This document shows positions 44,301 through 55,180 of a stretch of 64,000 bases of DNA, in pieces. The stretch is from Puccinellia tenuiflora. Lineage: Eukaryota > Streptophyta > Magnoliopsida > Poales > Poaceae. Position numbers and translations under genes: made by a program. Every line of letters starts with the position of its first letter. Within the stretch, counting starts at the first letter, position 1. The notes below the pieces were generated by a model. It was not told where the DNA came from, made no database searches, and was given only the letters and a program-made list of their open reading frames with translations. The DNA is taken from the NCBI GenBank assembly GCA_012064385.1, contig QRDG01001345.1, forward strand, positions 62,001-126,000, in the 5' to 3' direction.

Positions 44301-44944
44301 GACGACCAAGAGCTGGCGGCGCCGTCGTGCCCACGGTCCTCGCCAGGCCGACATCGGCATCAGGATGATTCTCTCATCCTAGGGCCCAAAAGGGAAAACT
44401 AGTCATGTCACTTGGTGCCAAATTCAAAATCCTACCACTTTGTAGTTATGAGGTTAGGCTAGTTTGCAACTTGGGTTGAGCAAAAATTTCATCGAACACC
44501 TTCGGCTGAAAAGAGAAAATGGGTTTTGGGTATTTAAAGTAAAAGATATTTGGCCAGGAAAATTCACAGAGGTTGATATAGGCCCAGAGCATCTGCCTTG
44601 TGGTTTTTGAAATTTTTGGAAAAGGTTTAGTTGGGTTTCCAAAAAATAACAAGGTTTAGGGCAGAAGGTAAAGGAGAGAAAAGCTCCAAAAATTCGTTGG
44701 CAAAGTATGGAATATCCTGCATATTTGGGTTACATATTGGGTAGGGGTCCTCCCTGAATTTTTGGGGAATTTTTGAAGTCACCCTTGGCACAGCTCCTTT
44801 GGAAGGCTAGGGTTTTGGGGTTTTTGCATTATAAAGAAAAGATAAATGCATAGGGAATCTTAGGGTCTTTTTTTGAAATGTAGGAGAAGGTAGAGGTGCA
44901 ACCAACAGAAGATCCAAGTCCAAATCCAAATGTTGGTTTTGTCA
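41376..44944 (-). repeat. 5' LTR of element F (right in window), truncated by the N
   Basis: It is collinear with the 3' LTR except that it lacks the solo LTR and the last roughly 48 bp of the plus-strand end. Three copies of a 70-80-bp unit (gggcgatggcggagatacc...gtgacagccacag) lie at about 42599-42800. TATA on the minus strand is at 43814-43823. Confidence 0.88.
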
Positions 44945-44945
44945 N
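44945..44945. other. Ambiguous base marking an assembly join
   Basis: The sequence switches from the F LTR, 48 bp short of its end, straight into the minisatellite leader of a second E copy. The E1 remainder and the F target-site copy that should follow are absent. Confidence 0.8.
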
Positions 44946-45300
44946 TCAAGGTCTGCGTCGGTCTTAGGTTCATCGACAAGGTCCGCGTCGGCCTCAGCTT
45001 CATCGATAAGGTCGCGTCGGCCTCAGGTTCATCGACAAGGTCTGCGTCGGCCTCATGTTCGTCGACAAGGTCTGCGTCGGCCTCAGGTTCGTCGAAAAGA
45101 TCTGCGTCAGCCTCAGGTTCATCGACAAGGTCTACGTCGGCCTCAGGTTTCATCGATAAGGTCTGCACTCGACCCCGTCACCAGGTTCATCGGTAAGGTC
45201 TGCGTCGACCCCGTCGCCAGGTTCATAGGCAAGGTCTGCGTCGACCCCGTCGCCAGGTTCATCGGCAAGGTCCGCGTCAACCTCGTCGCCGCGTTCGTCG
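44946..45300 (+). repeat. 30-bp minisatellite in the E2 leader
   Basis: It has the same unit as at 26825-27110 but different copy order, including units ending gtcgaccccgtcgccaggtt. This indicates independent expansion and contraction. Confidence 0.75.
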
Positions 45301-45342
45301 CCGGGATCTGTCTCGACCGCATCGTCAAGCTCTGAGCTAGGG

Positions 45343-45990
45343 ATGGCGCGGAAGAAGAAGGCCAAGATCAGTGTGGAGTATCTGCGGTACCCGGGGCTCG
45401 GTTTCAAACTGAGGAGTCTTCGGCAAATGCCTTCAACCCAAGGTCAAGCCCGCGGGATACAGTTCGTCCCCCCAACAGCGCACGCCAGTTCGGTGGCCAG
45501 TGAAAGGAGGCCTCAAATGAGTGCTACAAGCATCGACGTACCTCTTTCCCCGCGGACGCGCGAAGTGAAGGAGGGACTCTGCTTGGAAACATCTCCCGCG
45601 TCGCTCCTCCGAGGGGAGGAGAGTCAGATCCTGGGCTAGAAACCGAGATCACTGATGAAGATCCACATGTCTACGTACCGCAAGAGGCCCGGATCCCTTT
45701 GGGTGAGGATGGTCAGCCAGGACCTGGTGCTCGTTCCACCAATCTGGTAGGCATACTGTTGACGACTGCCGTGAACTCCAGAAGCGCACGAGAAGCGGGG
45801 AGGAGTGCTACGCCTGTGTAGAACTTGGTCACCTCAGCAGAGACCGTTCTCTCAACCTGAGACCTAGGAAAGCCCCGAAGTCCGAAGAAGAATCACCAAG
45901 AACTGTCACTGACGCTTCCACTCAGACCGACAATCTGGACGAACCCTGCCCACCACCAGCAGCACAAGGAACGCAAGAAGTCAGCGAATG
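45343..45990 (+). pseudogene. Minimal gag-like gene of E2, broken
   Basis: M-A-R-K-K-K-A-K-I-S-V-E-Y-L-R-Y-P-G starts at 45343. Reading runs to a TAG at 45637-45639, where E1 has CCAG. A one-base loss near 45721 shifts the remainder. The zinc knuckle has degenerated to C-Y-A-C-V-E-L-G-H-L-S-R-D-R, losing the last cysteine. The comparison with E1 defines the ancestral frame. Confidence 0.6.
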
Positions 45991-46931
45991 ACCGTCGCCA
46001 GTTGGGATCAAGCTTTCTTCTACGAAAGCCCCCCCCCCCCTCCCGGGAAAGGATGGGATCTGTCGGCCACATCGTGACGATACACCCGGGACCAAGTGGA
46101 CCTCCCCAGAAGTATTTGATTGTGAAATGGTTGGCCTCCGGGCGACAAGGATGAAGAGCCAGGAAGGGTCTCCGGACCGGCACCGTGAGGGTGTCAGCAA
46201 GGCGGACGTGCTTTCAAGCGGCACCGAAAACAAGGGGGTCTCCGGACCAGCATCATAACAATGTTAGCAAGACAGACGTGCCTTCATGCGGGTGTCGGGA
46301 ACATGAGGGTCTCCGGACCGAGGCCAGCGGGCCCAAGCCATAAGGTCCTGCGCCAGTGGAATTGGCTGGGCAGGCGGCTATTTCAGCACGGGTCCCTGAC
46401 CCTGCGGGGTAACCGCAGGCAGGGCAGAGTTATGTCTTAAAAATGGCATAGAAGACCCGCCATGGCGGCATCGCGACGAAACAATCGCTGAAATAGTCAA
46501 AAGGAGGTCGACACTGAGCTAAGTATAAACGTGCTTGCACGGGCTTTTCCCTTTTCGCATCTGCTTTATGCATTTTGGCTAGGACGAAAGCGGGCGTTGT
46601 TCTGGGGTGGCGCCTCCGCGACAAAGCTGTCAGTTTCCCCCGGGCAGTGGAGTCGTGGGATGAGGTCCGTGCGGTCAGAAAACGGTGGGTTCTTGGGGGG
46701 ATGCGCCCTGTGTCGGTGGCTCAGATCCGTCTGAGTGCCCACGGCTAGTAGCTCTCACGCCCACTAACTCTTTCCCGAGAGCGTTAAGCCTCCACGGGTG
46801 CAATAAAAACGGATAAAACTTGGGAAAAGTTTATTTACATTCTAGAAGTGCACGTTACAAGTCTTATTTGGAGGTTACGAAATCCAAAACGCAGTTCACG
46901 ATTCCTGGTATTGTCCCGTGTGCTTTCAGGA

Positions 46932-49900
46932 TCACTTGGCATCCTCACGGGAGAGATGCTTCATGATCTCGTCCACCTGGCGGGTCACCTCGGGATCGGA
47001 CAACATATTGGGGGTAAGGCCTTCCAGGTCAAGCAGCGAGGGGAGCTGCTGATTCCGTTGATGGAGTGCCGCGACGAACTGGGAGGCCACCTGCCGGCTG
47101 CAGCCCTCGCTTTGTTGAAGATGGCCTTGCTCACGCTCCCCTTGAGGCCGTTAACACGCGAGGCCACGAGCTCGAGGAACGAAGGATAGCACCGGAGGGA
47201 GTAGGAGTGCTCCCTCGGATGGACAGGCAAGCCTTTCACCTTCAGCGCCGCCAGCGCGTCCACGATCTTCGAAGACCAGGCGTGCATCTGGAGCAGGAGC
47301 TCATCGTTGCCCCGCCGGTGATTGCGGAAATCACTCTCCTCTTTGGCGTGTGCCTCCTTGGCCTTCGCCAGGTCATTCTGCACCGCCTTGAGCTGTTTGG
47401 ACAGCTCCTCATGGCGGTCCCAGGCGATCTGAGCCTGCGATTTGCTAGTTTCCGTGGCCGCCCAACTCTCGGCGAGTTCTTTGGCCTCGATCCGACGCAT
47501 GGCGTTCATGCGCTCGGCAGCTTCATCCCGAAACTTCACCGCGCCTTCCAGATTTCGGATGTTCTCCTCCAGCGCGAGCCGGTGAGCGCCTGCACTCTTC
47601 TTGAACTCTTCGGGCTCACCAAGGGCCGCTTTGTGCGTGTCAATGGTGGCTACCAGAGATGCGATTCTCGCCGCGTGCTTGTTTCGCTCATCCCGGACCT
47701 GCCGGAGGTCATCCTGAGCTTGACCTCGGCGCTTCTCTTCGTGGGCGAGGTCCTTCTTCAATCTGGAGATCTCCCGGTCTCTCGACTTGATGGCCTCGTC
47801 TTTCACCCGGATGGTCTCCTTTGCTTCCGCCTCCACCTCGATGCGAGTCCATCCCTCCACGTTCAGCATCCCTTGATCCAGGCGTTCCTCGTCGAGGGCT
47901 TCCCCAGCCTGGAACATCTCCTCCTCCTTGAGGAAGGCCTTCTCCTGAGCTTTCAGCGTACGGAGATGCTGCTGCAGCTCTTCGTGCTGGCGGGACAGCC
48001 TAAGCTCTCGGGAGTTCAGCAACTCTTCTTTCGCTGCCATCCGCTCCTCGCGGGCATAAACTTCCTCCTCCCGGGAGGAGGGAGAGGGCTCTTGCCGCTC
48101 AACCTCGGCCTTCGCGAAGGCCAGGAACTCCCGGACATTGGGGAACGTCCTTGTGAACCCTGGCGCCGGGTCCGCTGTCTGCGGGTCATGTGAGAGGCTC
48201 ACGGGCCCCGATGCGGGGGCACCACCGGGAGCCTGCTTGGCCTCGGCACCAAGTTCGGGGCGGGCCGCTGGGGCTCGACGTCGCCCTCGCCCCCAGTGCG
48301 GTCCTCCGCCCCTTCAGCGTCAAGTTCTGGGCGGGCTGCTGGGTGCTCATCGTCGCCTTCGCCTCCAGCGCGGTCCTCCGCCTCGAGATCCGCATCGACA
48401 ACGAAGTATCAGCCTCTGGGGGACCTTCCGGTCACCCGGGGGGCAACGATAACGACTCCGGGAGAAGTTACCTGGAGACGGCACGGAGGCTGCCGGGTCC
48501 CGACCCGTGGCCGCTTGTTCCTGCCCTCGAAGGGGCAACGTCTGGGCCGCCATCGCCGGCGACCTTTCGGCTCCTCCCTCCGGGGATCCGGCCCTCGGAG
48601 GGGACCTGACGGGAGACGGGAGTTCCCTCGCGACCACCACGGAGCTCTCCGCGGTCTCTCCCGCCTCTTCATCTTCATCAACTCGGGCGCGCTTCCGGGG
48701 GCTTCCGGACCCGGAGGACCTGCAACGTGCAACGACGGTCAGAGCTGCCGCAGTCCCTGGCAAGCACGGAAGGGTCGGGATGGGAGTCGAGGCTTACCTC
48801 TAGGCCCGTTTGGCGCCGGAGAAGCCCCACCGCTTCCCCACCAAGTCTCCGAAGAGATCCAGCGCCGACACGCTCTCATTGCCTCCATCATCTGCAAGCA
48901 TCGGTGGCGGGAAGGCCTCGGACCATCCGTCGGAGTCCTGCCCCACCGGCAAGTTCGGAGGTGCCAGCTGATCGGGAAGCAGCTCTACCCTAGCACCTGC
49001 CCCACTCGCGGGTACTTCTCCTTCACATCGAAGGGGCGCGGGGGAAATGGGACGGTCCAGCTCTTCCAGGATCGCCTCTTCCTCGTCTTCATCGTCAAGG
49101 TCCCGAGTTTGTCCGGGGAAAAGTCTCCATAGGGCGGCCCCACCGCCGTCTAGGACCCCCACGGACCCTCTTCTGCTTGGGCACCAGAAGCGGGTCCAGG
49201 AACTCGGTACCTTGGAGCCCGTAGGCGTTGCACCGCGGCATGGGAGGCACCACGTCTCTGCCTTCGGGGCGGTTGAGCAACGAGAGAGTTCCTGGGGAAG
49301 GTCGTACGACACCCTCGGGAGCAGGAAGAACATCTTCCCCTTCAGCAGCTTTGGCGATACCCATGTCCCCCAGCGGGTCTCCCACAGCGGCTGGGACCTA
49401 CGCTGCAGCGGGGCGATCCCCCGCCGGACAAAATCACCAGTGATCATAGCGGAAGTCACCTGGCTGTCGCGGAGCTCCGTCAACCTCCTAATGATCGGGA
49501 GGAGAGCTTCGTCTTGAGAGCTTACATCCCTGGAGTTGGCTAAACTCTCGGCCGGGGCAGATGGCACCAGAAGGTGGGGGTTGAGGCTGTCTGCCTGGAT
49601 CAAGTACCAGTTCTTCCTCCACTCCCTCCAGTCAGGTTGGATCTTTGTCTCCGGGTACTGGCGCGCATTTTCCTTCTTGAGGCAGAAGGACACTCCGCCC
49701 GCTATCCACCTCGACCTCCCCCTACGGGGCATGAAGAAGTGTCAGAATAATGCCACGGAGGGCATCACGCCGACAAACGCTTCGCAAGCGTGCGCGAAGG
49801 TTGCCAAGATCCCGCCACAGAGAAGTCATGGAAGGTCACCACCTCGCCGTATTGCTGGGGGCTCGTGTCCGGGCGAATCTTCAGCTGGTCGCCTCTATGA

Positions 49901-50090
49901 ATTCCGCAGCAAGCACGCTGCGGGCGACAGCAATCCCTTCCTCACTCGCAAACATGCTCGGAGAGAACAAGGCTTGTGTTACCCTCGGTGAGGGAGGAGG
50001 GATGGCCTAGGCGGGGCCCGCCACGGTCTTCTTATTCCTGGCGGTTTGCTTCACTTTCCTCACTGCCCTCTTCTCCTGCTTGGGCGCCAT
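46932..50090 (-). pseudogene. Full-length antisense gene of E2 (gypsy-associated N-terminal domain plus coiled coil)
   Basis: The minus strand from ATG 50090 begins M-A-P-K-Q-E-K-R-A-V-R-K. It meets a TAG after 27 codons and several frame changes between 49990 and 49735. From 49732 to about 48800 it reads continuously with R-R-G-R-S-R-W-I-A-G-G-V-S-F and N-W-Y-L-I-Q-A-D, which resembles the 'putative gypsy type transposon' domain (Transposase_28) found in antisense ORFs of Tat-lineage elements. A disordered acidic Pro-rich middle follows. From 48202 to about 47100 there is a long Glu/Lys/Arg coiled coil. A one-base deletion near 47100 separates the last 55 codons, whose conserved stop is at 46932-46934. 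The role is unknown in the literature as I recall it. Opposite-strand ORFs here are shadows. Confidence 0.7.
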
Positions 50091-50500
50091 GGGCAGGGGA
50101 AGGAGGAGGAGCTCGTGGCGCGCGGCAAGGAGGAGGAATACAAAGTGCGATTGGGCAGCAATTTGGGATTTCTGCGATTGGGGAGAAGTAACGGCTACAG
50201 TTCCCAGGAGCCGTGGCTTAAAAGGCATCCCACGCGTCGCGTCGGCGCGGGGATCGAGGAGGCGTCCCGTCCGGCATGTTTCCTCCCGTTGGATTCAAGA
50301 CGGGCGTTGGCGATCCGCGCAGACTGCAACGTTCAACAAGGCAAAGAAGACCCGTGGGCGCGCGCTGCCCCTCCGCAAGCGCAGGCCTGACGAATGGGAC
50401 AGGACGATCAAGACCTGACGCCGGGAACCCAGTGTGACTTTTTTGGTCATAGCCCCGGCAGCAGAAGGACATGGCCGCCGGGACTATGCCCGGGGGCTAC
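50091..50500 (-). other. Region between antisense gene start and right LTR of E2
   Basis: This is GC-rich sequence that should hold the promoter and leader of the antisense gene; a minus-strand CTTTTAAG motif lies near 50217. Its right end, cccgggggctac, is the polypurine tract of the element before the LTR at 50501. Confidence 0.45.
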
Positions 50501-51457
50501 TGTCGCAATAGTGGAACACGGGGTTCCCCTGATGCGGTCAAAGTGGGTCCACCGCCTGTGGGCCCACCAAGAAGGCGAACAAGGCCAAGGTTCAAGACTG
50601 GCAGATGGGTCCCCCATCTGCCCCACGGCGACCAGGTAAGCACGGCATCGACAACCACGGCTAAGGACCAGAGGACCTTCCGGGGCCCCCTTCAACACGG
50701 CAGATGACGCAGAGGTCTTGGGGACCCCGATGCCCGGCAGGAGGCCAGGCTCATCCCCGGGAACCAACCTCCGCACACGCGAAGAGGATAGGCTTACCAG
50801 CTCCGGCTGGAAGCTCCTAGAAGACTTGGGCGCCAAGAAGATGGAGCCGCTGTGGGGGACAGGATCGGAAAAGGTGTCAGCCTCTGTCCGTCCGCCCTGC
50901 AAAATGTGGGTGGCCACACCTATCCCCCTGAGAAGAATACTTGGACGAGAAGAAGCCAAGTCACCCCCGAATAAGAACCCGGAGGGGTTTTCCCGCCAAA
51001 ACCCCTCCGCCCCCAAAGGTGCACCTGTGGGATCCCTTAGCCTATAAAAGGAGGACCAAGGCACCAGAGGGAAAGGACGGATTTCCAGAGAGTCGGAGGC
51101 TAGGCTAGGTAGCACAAGACGAAGAGTAGCATAGGCGAGAGGTGATCTCCTCCGGGCCAGGATCTGCTCGTCTTCAACCTCTAGCTGACACCTCCCGGGT
51201 TGGCACCCGCAACCAACCCTGTAAAGCTATATCATGATATTACACTCAATCCAGACATGCAGGAGTAGGGCTGTTAGCCTCCGGGCGGCCCGAACCTGGA
51301 TAAACTCATTGTGTCTCTACGTTGCTTGCTAGTACGTAAATCTAAGGCGTAGACGAACTCCTCCCGGCGGAAGACGTTTCTCAGTCTCCTTCGCACCCCA
51401 TACCGAATCTAAAGGGGGTATCCTTTACTCACGGTGTTCGTGATCCAAGACACGACA
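50501..51457 (+). repeat. Right LTR of E2
   Basis: The termini TGTCGCAATAG...CACGACA form a TGTCG/CGACA inverted pair. A TATA box TATAAAAG lies at 51043-51050. The last 140 bp match the LTR remnant of E1 (26613-26751). Confidence 0.85.
51043..51050 (+). promoter_or_regulatory. TATA box of E-family LTR
   Basis: CCTATAAAAGGAGG context, about 540 bp into the LTR. Confidence 0.6.
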
Positions 51458-51607
51458 AACCCTATATCTGGACCATTCAGTCTCCTCTGGATCCGCACAC
51501 ATCTTTATATTCCCTACCGTATTATGCTCAGTATGTCCATTTTGATACAGTGCTCAGGCCCATCTACTGACATCATTTATTGAACGCAAAGACGTTTGTC
51601 TCACTGT
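51458..51607. other. Unassigned sequence
   Basis: No feature was recognised between E2 and the LINE insertion. Confidence 0.3.
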
Positions 51608-51619
51608 CGGTACAAAACT

Positions 51620-52425
51620 ATTTTTTTTCTAGAATACGCATACGCATGCGTATCATATATTAAGAGGTAGAAATGGCAAAGAGTGCCAATACAACAGGTT
51701 CCTCAAGCTCAGTCTCGGGAGAAGTCCATCGAAAAAAGAAAAAGAGCCTAAAACGACTACTCGCGGCTAGTCCACCTATGAGATACAGCGATGAAGACGT
51801 CCTTGCCTTCCCTTAAGAGCCCAGTGTTATACCAAGCCTCGCCTTCGGAACGAATCCTACCGAGAAGAACCGGGGTGGACGGAGTCGCCCCATCAAAGAC
51901 GATCTTGTTCCTATGCTTCCAGAGCTCCCACATCACCAAGACGACAAAGGAATGCAGATCCTTGTGCTTGCTCGCAATGGGCAGCAAAGTGCTCCACCAT
52001 GAGATGATCAACGGGTCTGGTAGAGGCATGAGGCCACGCAGATCCAGCATGTCCCAGACGGCCCTGGCGAACACACAACCGAGGAGGAGATGATTGATGC
52101 TCTCCTCACATTGGTCGCAGAAGGGGCAGGCCGACTGGTGATCGAATCCTCTCCTCGCCAGCATCTATCTCGCGCCGCCAGCCAAGTGAATAGATGACAG
52201 TTCATCGGGGCACGTGACTTCCAAATGGCATCTACGACAGGGAAATAGGTCCGGGCAGCGAAGAATGCTGCATAGGCAGATCGCGCCGAGAAGAGTCCCG
52301 AGCCTTCCCAGTTCCACCGCATCGTATCATCCCTGCCATCGTCCAACTGCACAGTCGACAGACGGTCCCAGAGTGCGAGAAATTCCGTGATCGCCTGCTC
52401 CGACAGATTGGGGCCTATGCACAGA
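51620..52425 (-). mobile_element. 5'-truncated LINE (non-LTR retrotransposon)
   Basis: Flanking direct repeats cggtacaaaact lie at 51608-51619 and 52426-52437. An A-tail appears as the T-run at 51621-51628, so the element is on the minus strand. It contains only the C-terminal end of the LINE reverse transcriptase protein. Truncation at the 5' end and variable-length target-site duplication are typical of target-primed reverse transcription. Confidence 0.85.
51757..52425 (-). pseudogene. C-terminal zinc-binding region (zf-RVT) of a LINE reverse transcriptase
   Basis: The minus strand reads W-K-S-R-A-P-M-N-C-H-L-F-T-W-L-A and, after a frame change near 52150, C-P-F-C-D-Q-C-E-E-S-I-N-H-L-L-L-G-C, then L-W-K-H-R-N-K-I-V-F-D-G. 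This is the standard end of plant LINE ORF2. It lacks the endonuclease and polymerase domains and was dead on arrival. Confidence 0.88.
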
Positions 52426-52437
52426 CGGTACAAAACT

Positions 52438-53229
52438 GTTGTTCCATTCCTGAACGGAGCACTAACACGTGGACCGTCAGTCCAAGCATGTGCAACAAGT
52501 ACATGCGTAGATTCCTAGCTATTCCCAGTTTCATTCACCACCGTGATCTTTCACAGCAATGGTCTCTTCCTCATCCTCCTCAAACGTTGTTCCCAAGCAA
52601 GGGTCAAGTACTTCATTTCCCAACTTATTTGCATATCTCCCGTATTGATTTTTCTAAAGCATTTTGCCTTTCTGGGCAGTGTGTCCTGCCTACACGAACC
52701 CTGAAAAACATTTCCATAGTACTTCATCTATTGTCAGACTTATAATTTTCAGACTCTTCTTTCTATTTCCAGCACAAAGATTTTTTTTAGCATTTCAGTT
52801 TTGTCACACTAAAATTTAGCATGTTGCCTTCTTGTCCATCCGGGTGCTTGGGGATCTACATGCCCTACGGACTATGCTGAGTCTGCTGGTCCGTTGTAAT
52901 CCAAAGCATTCATCCCGTTTCTTCCTTCGTGCACATCGTCAGTCTGCAAGATTACTCCGATGGCTGACTACTACGGCACCCAAGACCCGACAGCGCATGT
53001 CTGCGACTCGCCTCCTCAGCTGACACTATTGTAGCTTTAGGTGGAGGGCGGCGGGCTGCTCAGACATCCGAAGCAATTAACTTGTTTTAGCAAAAGTCCC
53101 GAAATCCTACCCAGTTCTATGCACCCACAGCTAACCCAACGGAACAAATCACCCTACCTACTAACTGGTTCTAGCGGGAAGTCCATGTTGGCTCACCACG
53201 CCCGTCAAGCTCCTCTGCTCAATACTATT
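52438..53229. other. Unassigned sequence
   Basis: No ORF with recognisable content, no repeat and no RNA gene was seen. Base composition is closer to low-copy DNA than to the surrounding elements. Confidence 0.3.
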
Positions 53230-55180
53230 TGATAGAAGATAGTACGCGGACATGATGTTTTGGCTCACGGCCGTAGATAAATCCATTCTGCTAAATGTAT
53301 TTTTAATGCGTTTAAAATGTAAAAAAATTTCAAACAAAAATTTCGGGTGTTCATATGAAAATGTCTATCCGTGTAAAAAAAACCGCATCGAAAAGATATT
53401 TTGTGTGGCCGGTATAAAAAAGAGAAAAAATGTTACATGCATATGTATTTTTGAACACTGGGGATTTGTCTTTTTTACACCGGCCGCACAAAATGTCTTT
53501 TCTCCGCGATTTTTTTAGTACGAACATAGAATGTTCGTATGAACACCTGAAATTTTTGTTTGAATTATTTTGACATTTTGAAATTGGGTTTTGAGGGTAG
53601 GGGGTTCATCTGCACCCGTGAGCCAAAAGCCTATTTCGATAGTATGCGGAATATTGATTATTGATTGTATTGATATTGTCGATATTACATTGAGTCTTGA
53701 TGGGCTGTTTATATAGAGTATAAGACTTGGAGGCCAAGAAGCCTAGTAGAGATAGGTTTGGACTATAATTCGGATCGGTAGTGACGTGAACAACAAGAGC
53801 ATCGCGGGCTGTCTTACTGGATCATAAGCAGGAGCCGACGAGGAGGCGAGGTGATAGCCCTTGATGTTGATGTCGATGTAGTCATGAGCGGGGGCGTTGT
53901 AGTCGTGGTTGATGGTGCCGTGCGTGATGTAGTCGCCGTTGAGGAAGTCGCTGATGTTGATGAAATCATGGTCGATGTCGTTTGTTGAGCCTGGGGGAAG
54001 TCGCCGTAGTAAAATAGTAGAAGCGGGAGCAGTGGTAGTCAACTCGAGTTAGATGTAGCTGGATTTGTGGTAGCAGTAGTTGAGGTAGATGGCACGGCAG
54101 GCTGAGTTTGCCAGACTCGGAAGCGTGTCGGGGACGAAGGCACGTGTCGGTGTTGATAGTACTAGACGTGCGAGGACAGGGACCATCATGAACCATGCGA
54201 GCCAGATTCGACTAGAGTAGCAGAGAAGGCCTTTGTGACCGGTTCGTGCGAGAAAGGCATCCCAGTGCCGGTAAGTCCGTCGTTGGCACCGGAGTAGACG
54301 AAGAGGTCACAAGAAGCAAAAAAAAAAAATAGCACAAGCGGATGCAAAAAATAAGGAATAAAAATAGATTTCAAGTTTGGTTGCGAGGTCATGGTGGACG
54401 AAGACGGTGAGGTGGTTGTCGATGATTTGGTTGTTGCGATAGTAGATGTCGGGGATTGAACCGGGTCATCCGTTAGCAGGAGCGCAGTGACGTGGTATTG
54501 AACGCGGTAAATTAGATGCCGGGGATTGAACCCGGTTCATCTGCTTGCTGAGCGTGGTGGCGCTGCGGAGAAGGAAGAAGAACCCGTTGGCATTTGATGA
54601 AGACGAAGAGTCATGGCGGCGGCGACAATGTGGTATGGCAACGACGTTGTTGGTGGAGATAGTTGTCGGCGATGATGACCACGTGCAATGTTGGTGCATC
54701 CCTATGTTGACTGCAATGTGCTTACTTTGGTACGTGCTTGATTTCCCGATCGATGTTGTCAAAGATGAGCCGGCGTGGTGGTGATGTGCGGACGGACTAG
54801 TCGGCGACTGCCCGTGAAGGAGTCCCTTGGGACGCCGGGCAGAACGTCTTTGGCACGATCGTTGATGAGGAGTTTGCCGGAGATGAGTCAACGACCTGGT
54901 TGGAGTAGAGGCGTGCGAGGACGATGTGCGGCAGTGGGCGACGCAATCCGATCTATGTTCGACAAAAGAAGAAGAAACACCGGAGAAGCAGCAAGCGAGA
55001 AAACTACGACAATCTAATTGACCAAGTTCTAATCTACAAGTCGGCCCCTGGTGGAGATTGATCTCCTCGGGGGCGGCGTGGCGGAAACTATGCGTGGCTA
55101 AACCCTAGATTGAGGAACGAAACCCTCTGATACCATGATAGACGACATTGTGGAATATTGATTGTATTGATGTTGCCGTG
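53230..55180 (-). mobile_element. Possible small LTR element remnant, minus strand
   Basis: TGGTATCAGA (minus, 55135-55126), a tRNA-iMet-type primer site, abuts TGATAGACGACATTGTGG at 55136. A related start, TGATAGAAGATAGTA, lies at 53230 and continues, past an inserted MITE, into aatattgattattgattgta. Similarity between the two ends lasts only about 50 bp, and no proteins were recognised in between (53700-55125 is GA/TG-rich). It could be a truncated Copia element or a TRIM. Low confidence. Confidence 0.35.
53251..53637. mobile_element. Long foldback MITE
   Basis: Two arms of about 185 bp are inverted copies (gttttggctcacgg... and ...cccgtgagccaaaa; tcaaacaaaaatttcgggtg and its complement near 53555). 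The flanks gatagtacgcgga (53238-53250) and gatagtatgcgga (53638-53650) form a 13-bp direct repeat with one mismatch. A 9-13-bp duplication points to the Mutator superfamily, but the terminal bases are not clear. Confidence 0.75.

Larger units (their letters stand above)
29998..44944 (-). mobile_element. Element F: chromodomain Ty3/Gypsy retrotransposon with very long LTRs, inserted in E1
   Basis: On the minus strand the order is LTR (44944-41376), tRNA-iMet primer site (41370-41358), an extra ORF, gag, protease, RT, RNase H, integrase, chromodomain, polypurine tract and LTR (34588-29998). The left side is flanked by cgccc (29993-29997). The right side is cut by the N about 50 bp before the expected LTR end. 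Gene order with integrase after RNase H and a C-terminal chromodomain places it among plant chromoviruses; long LTRs suggest the Tekay/Del clade (inference). It is inactive: it carries frameshifts, several stops, a MITE in the pol tail, a solo LTR within integrase and another in one LTR. Confidence 0.9.
44946..51457 (+). mobile_element. Element E2: second copy of the E family, 5' end lost at the N
   Basis: Minisatellite leader, zinc-knuckle gag, repeats, a full antisense gene and a complete right LTR are present. The copy differs from E1 by many substitutions and indels, so it is a separate insertion rather than a duplicated assembly of one locus. The bases after the right LTR (aaccc, 51458-51462) would be the target-site copy. 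No RT or integrase is present. Confidence 0.82.

Noticed and set aside
47066..48193. 375-codon plus-strand ORF opposite the antisense gene of E2
   Set aside because: It is the complement of a Glu/Lys-rich coiled-coil gene, which tends to leave an open Leu/Phe/Ser-rich shadow frame.
44946..48300. E2 as an artificial duplicate of E1 by the assembler
   Set aside because: The copies differ by many substitutions, indels and repeat arrangements, so they are separate insertions; only the join at 44945 is doubtful.
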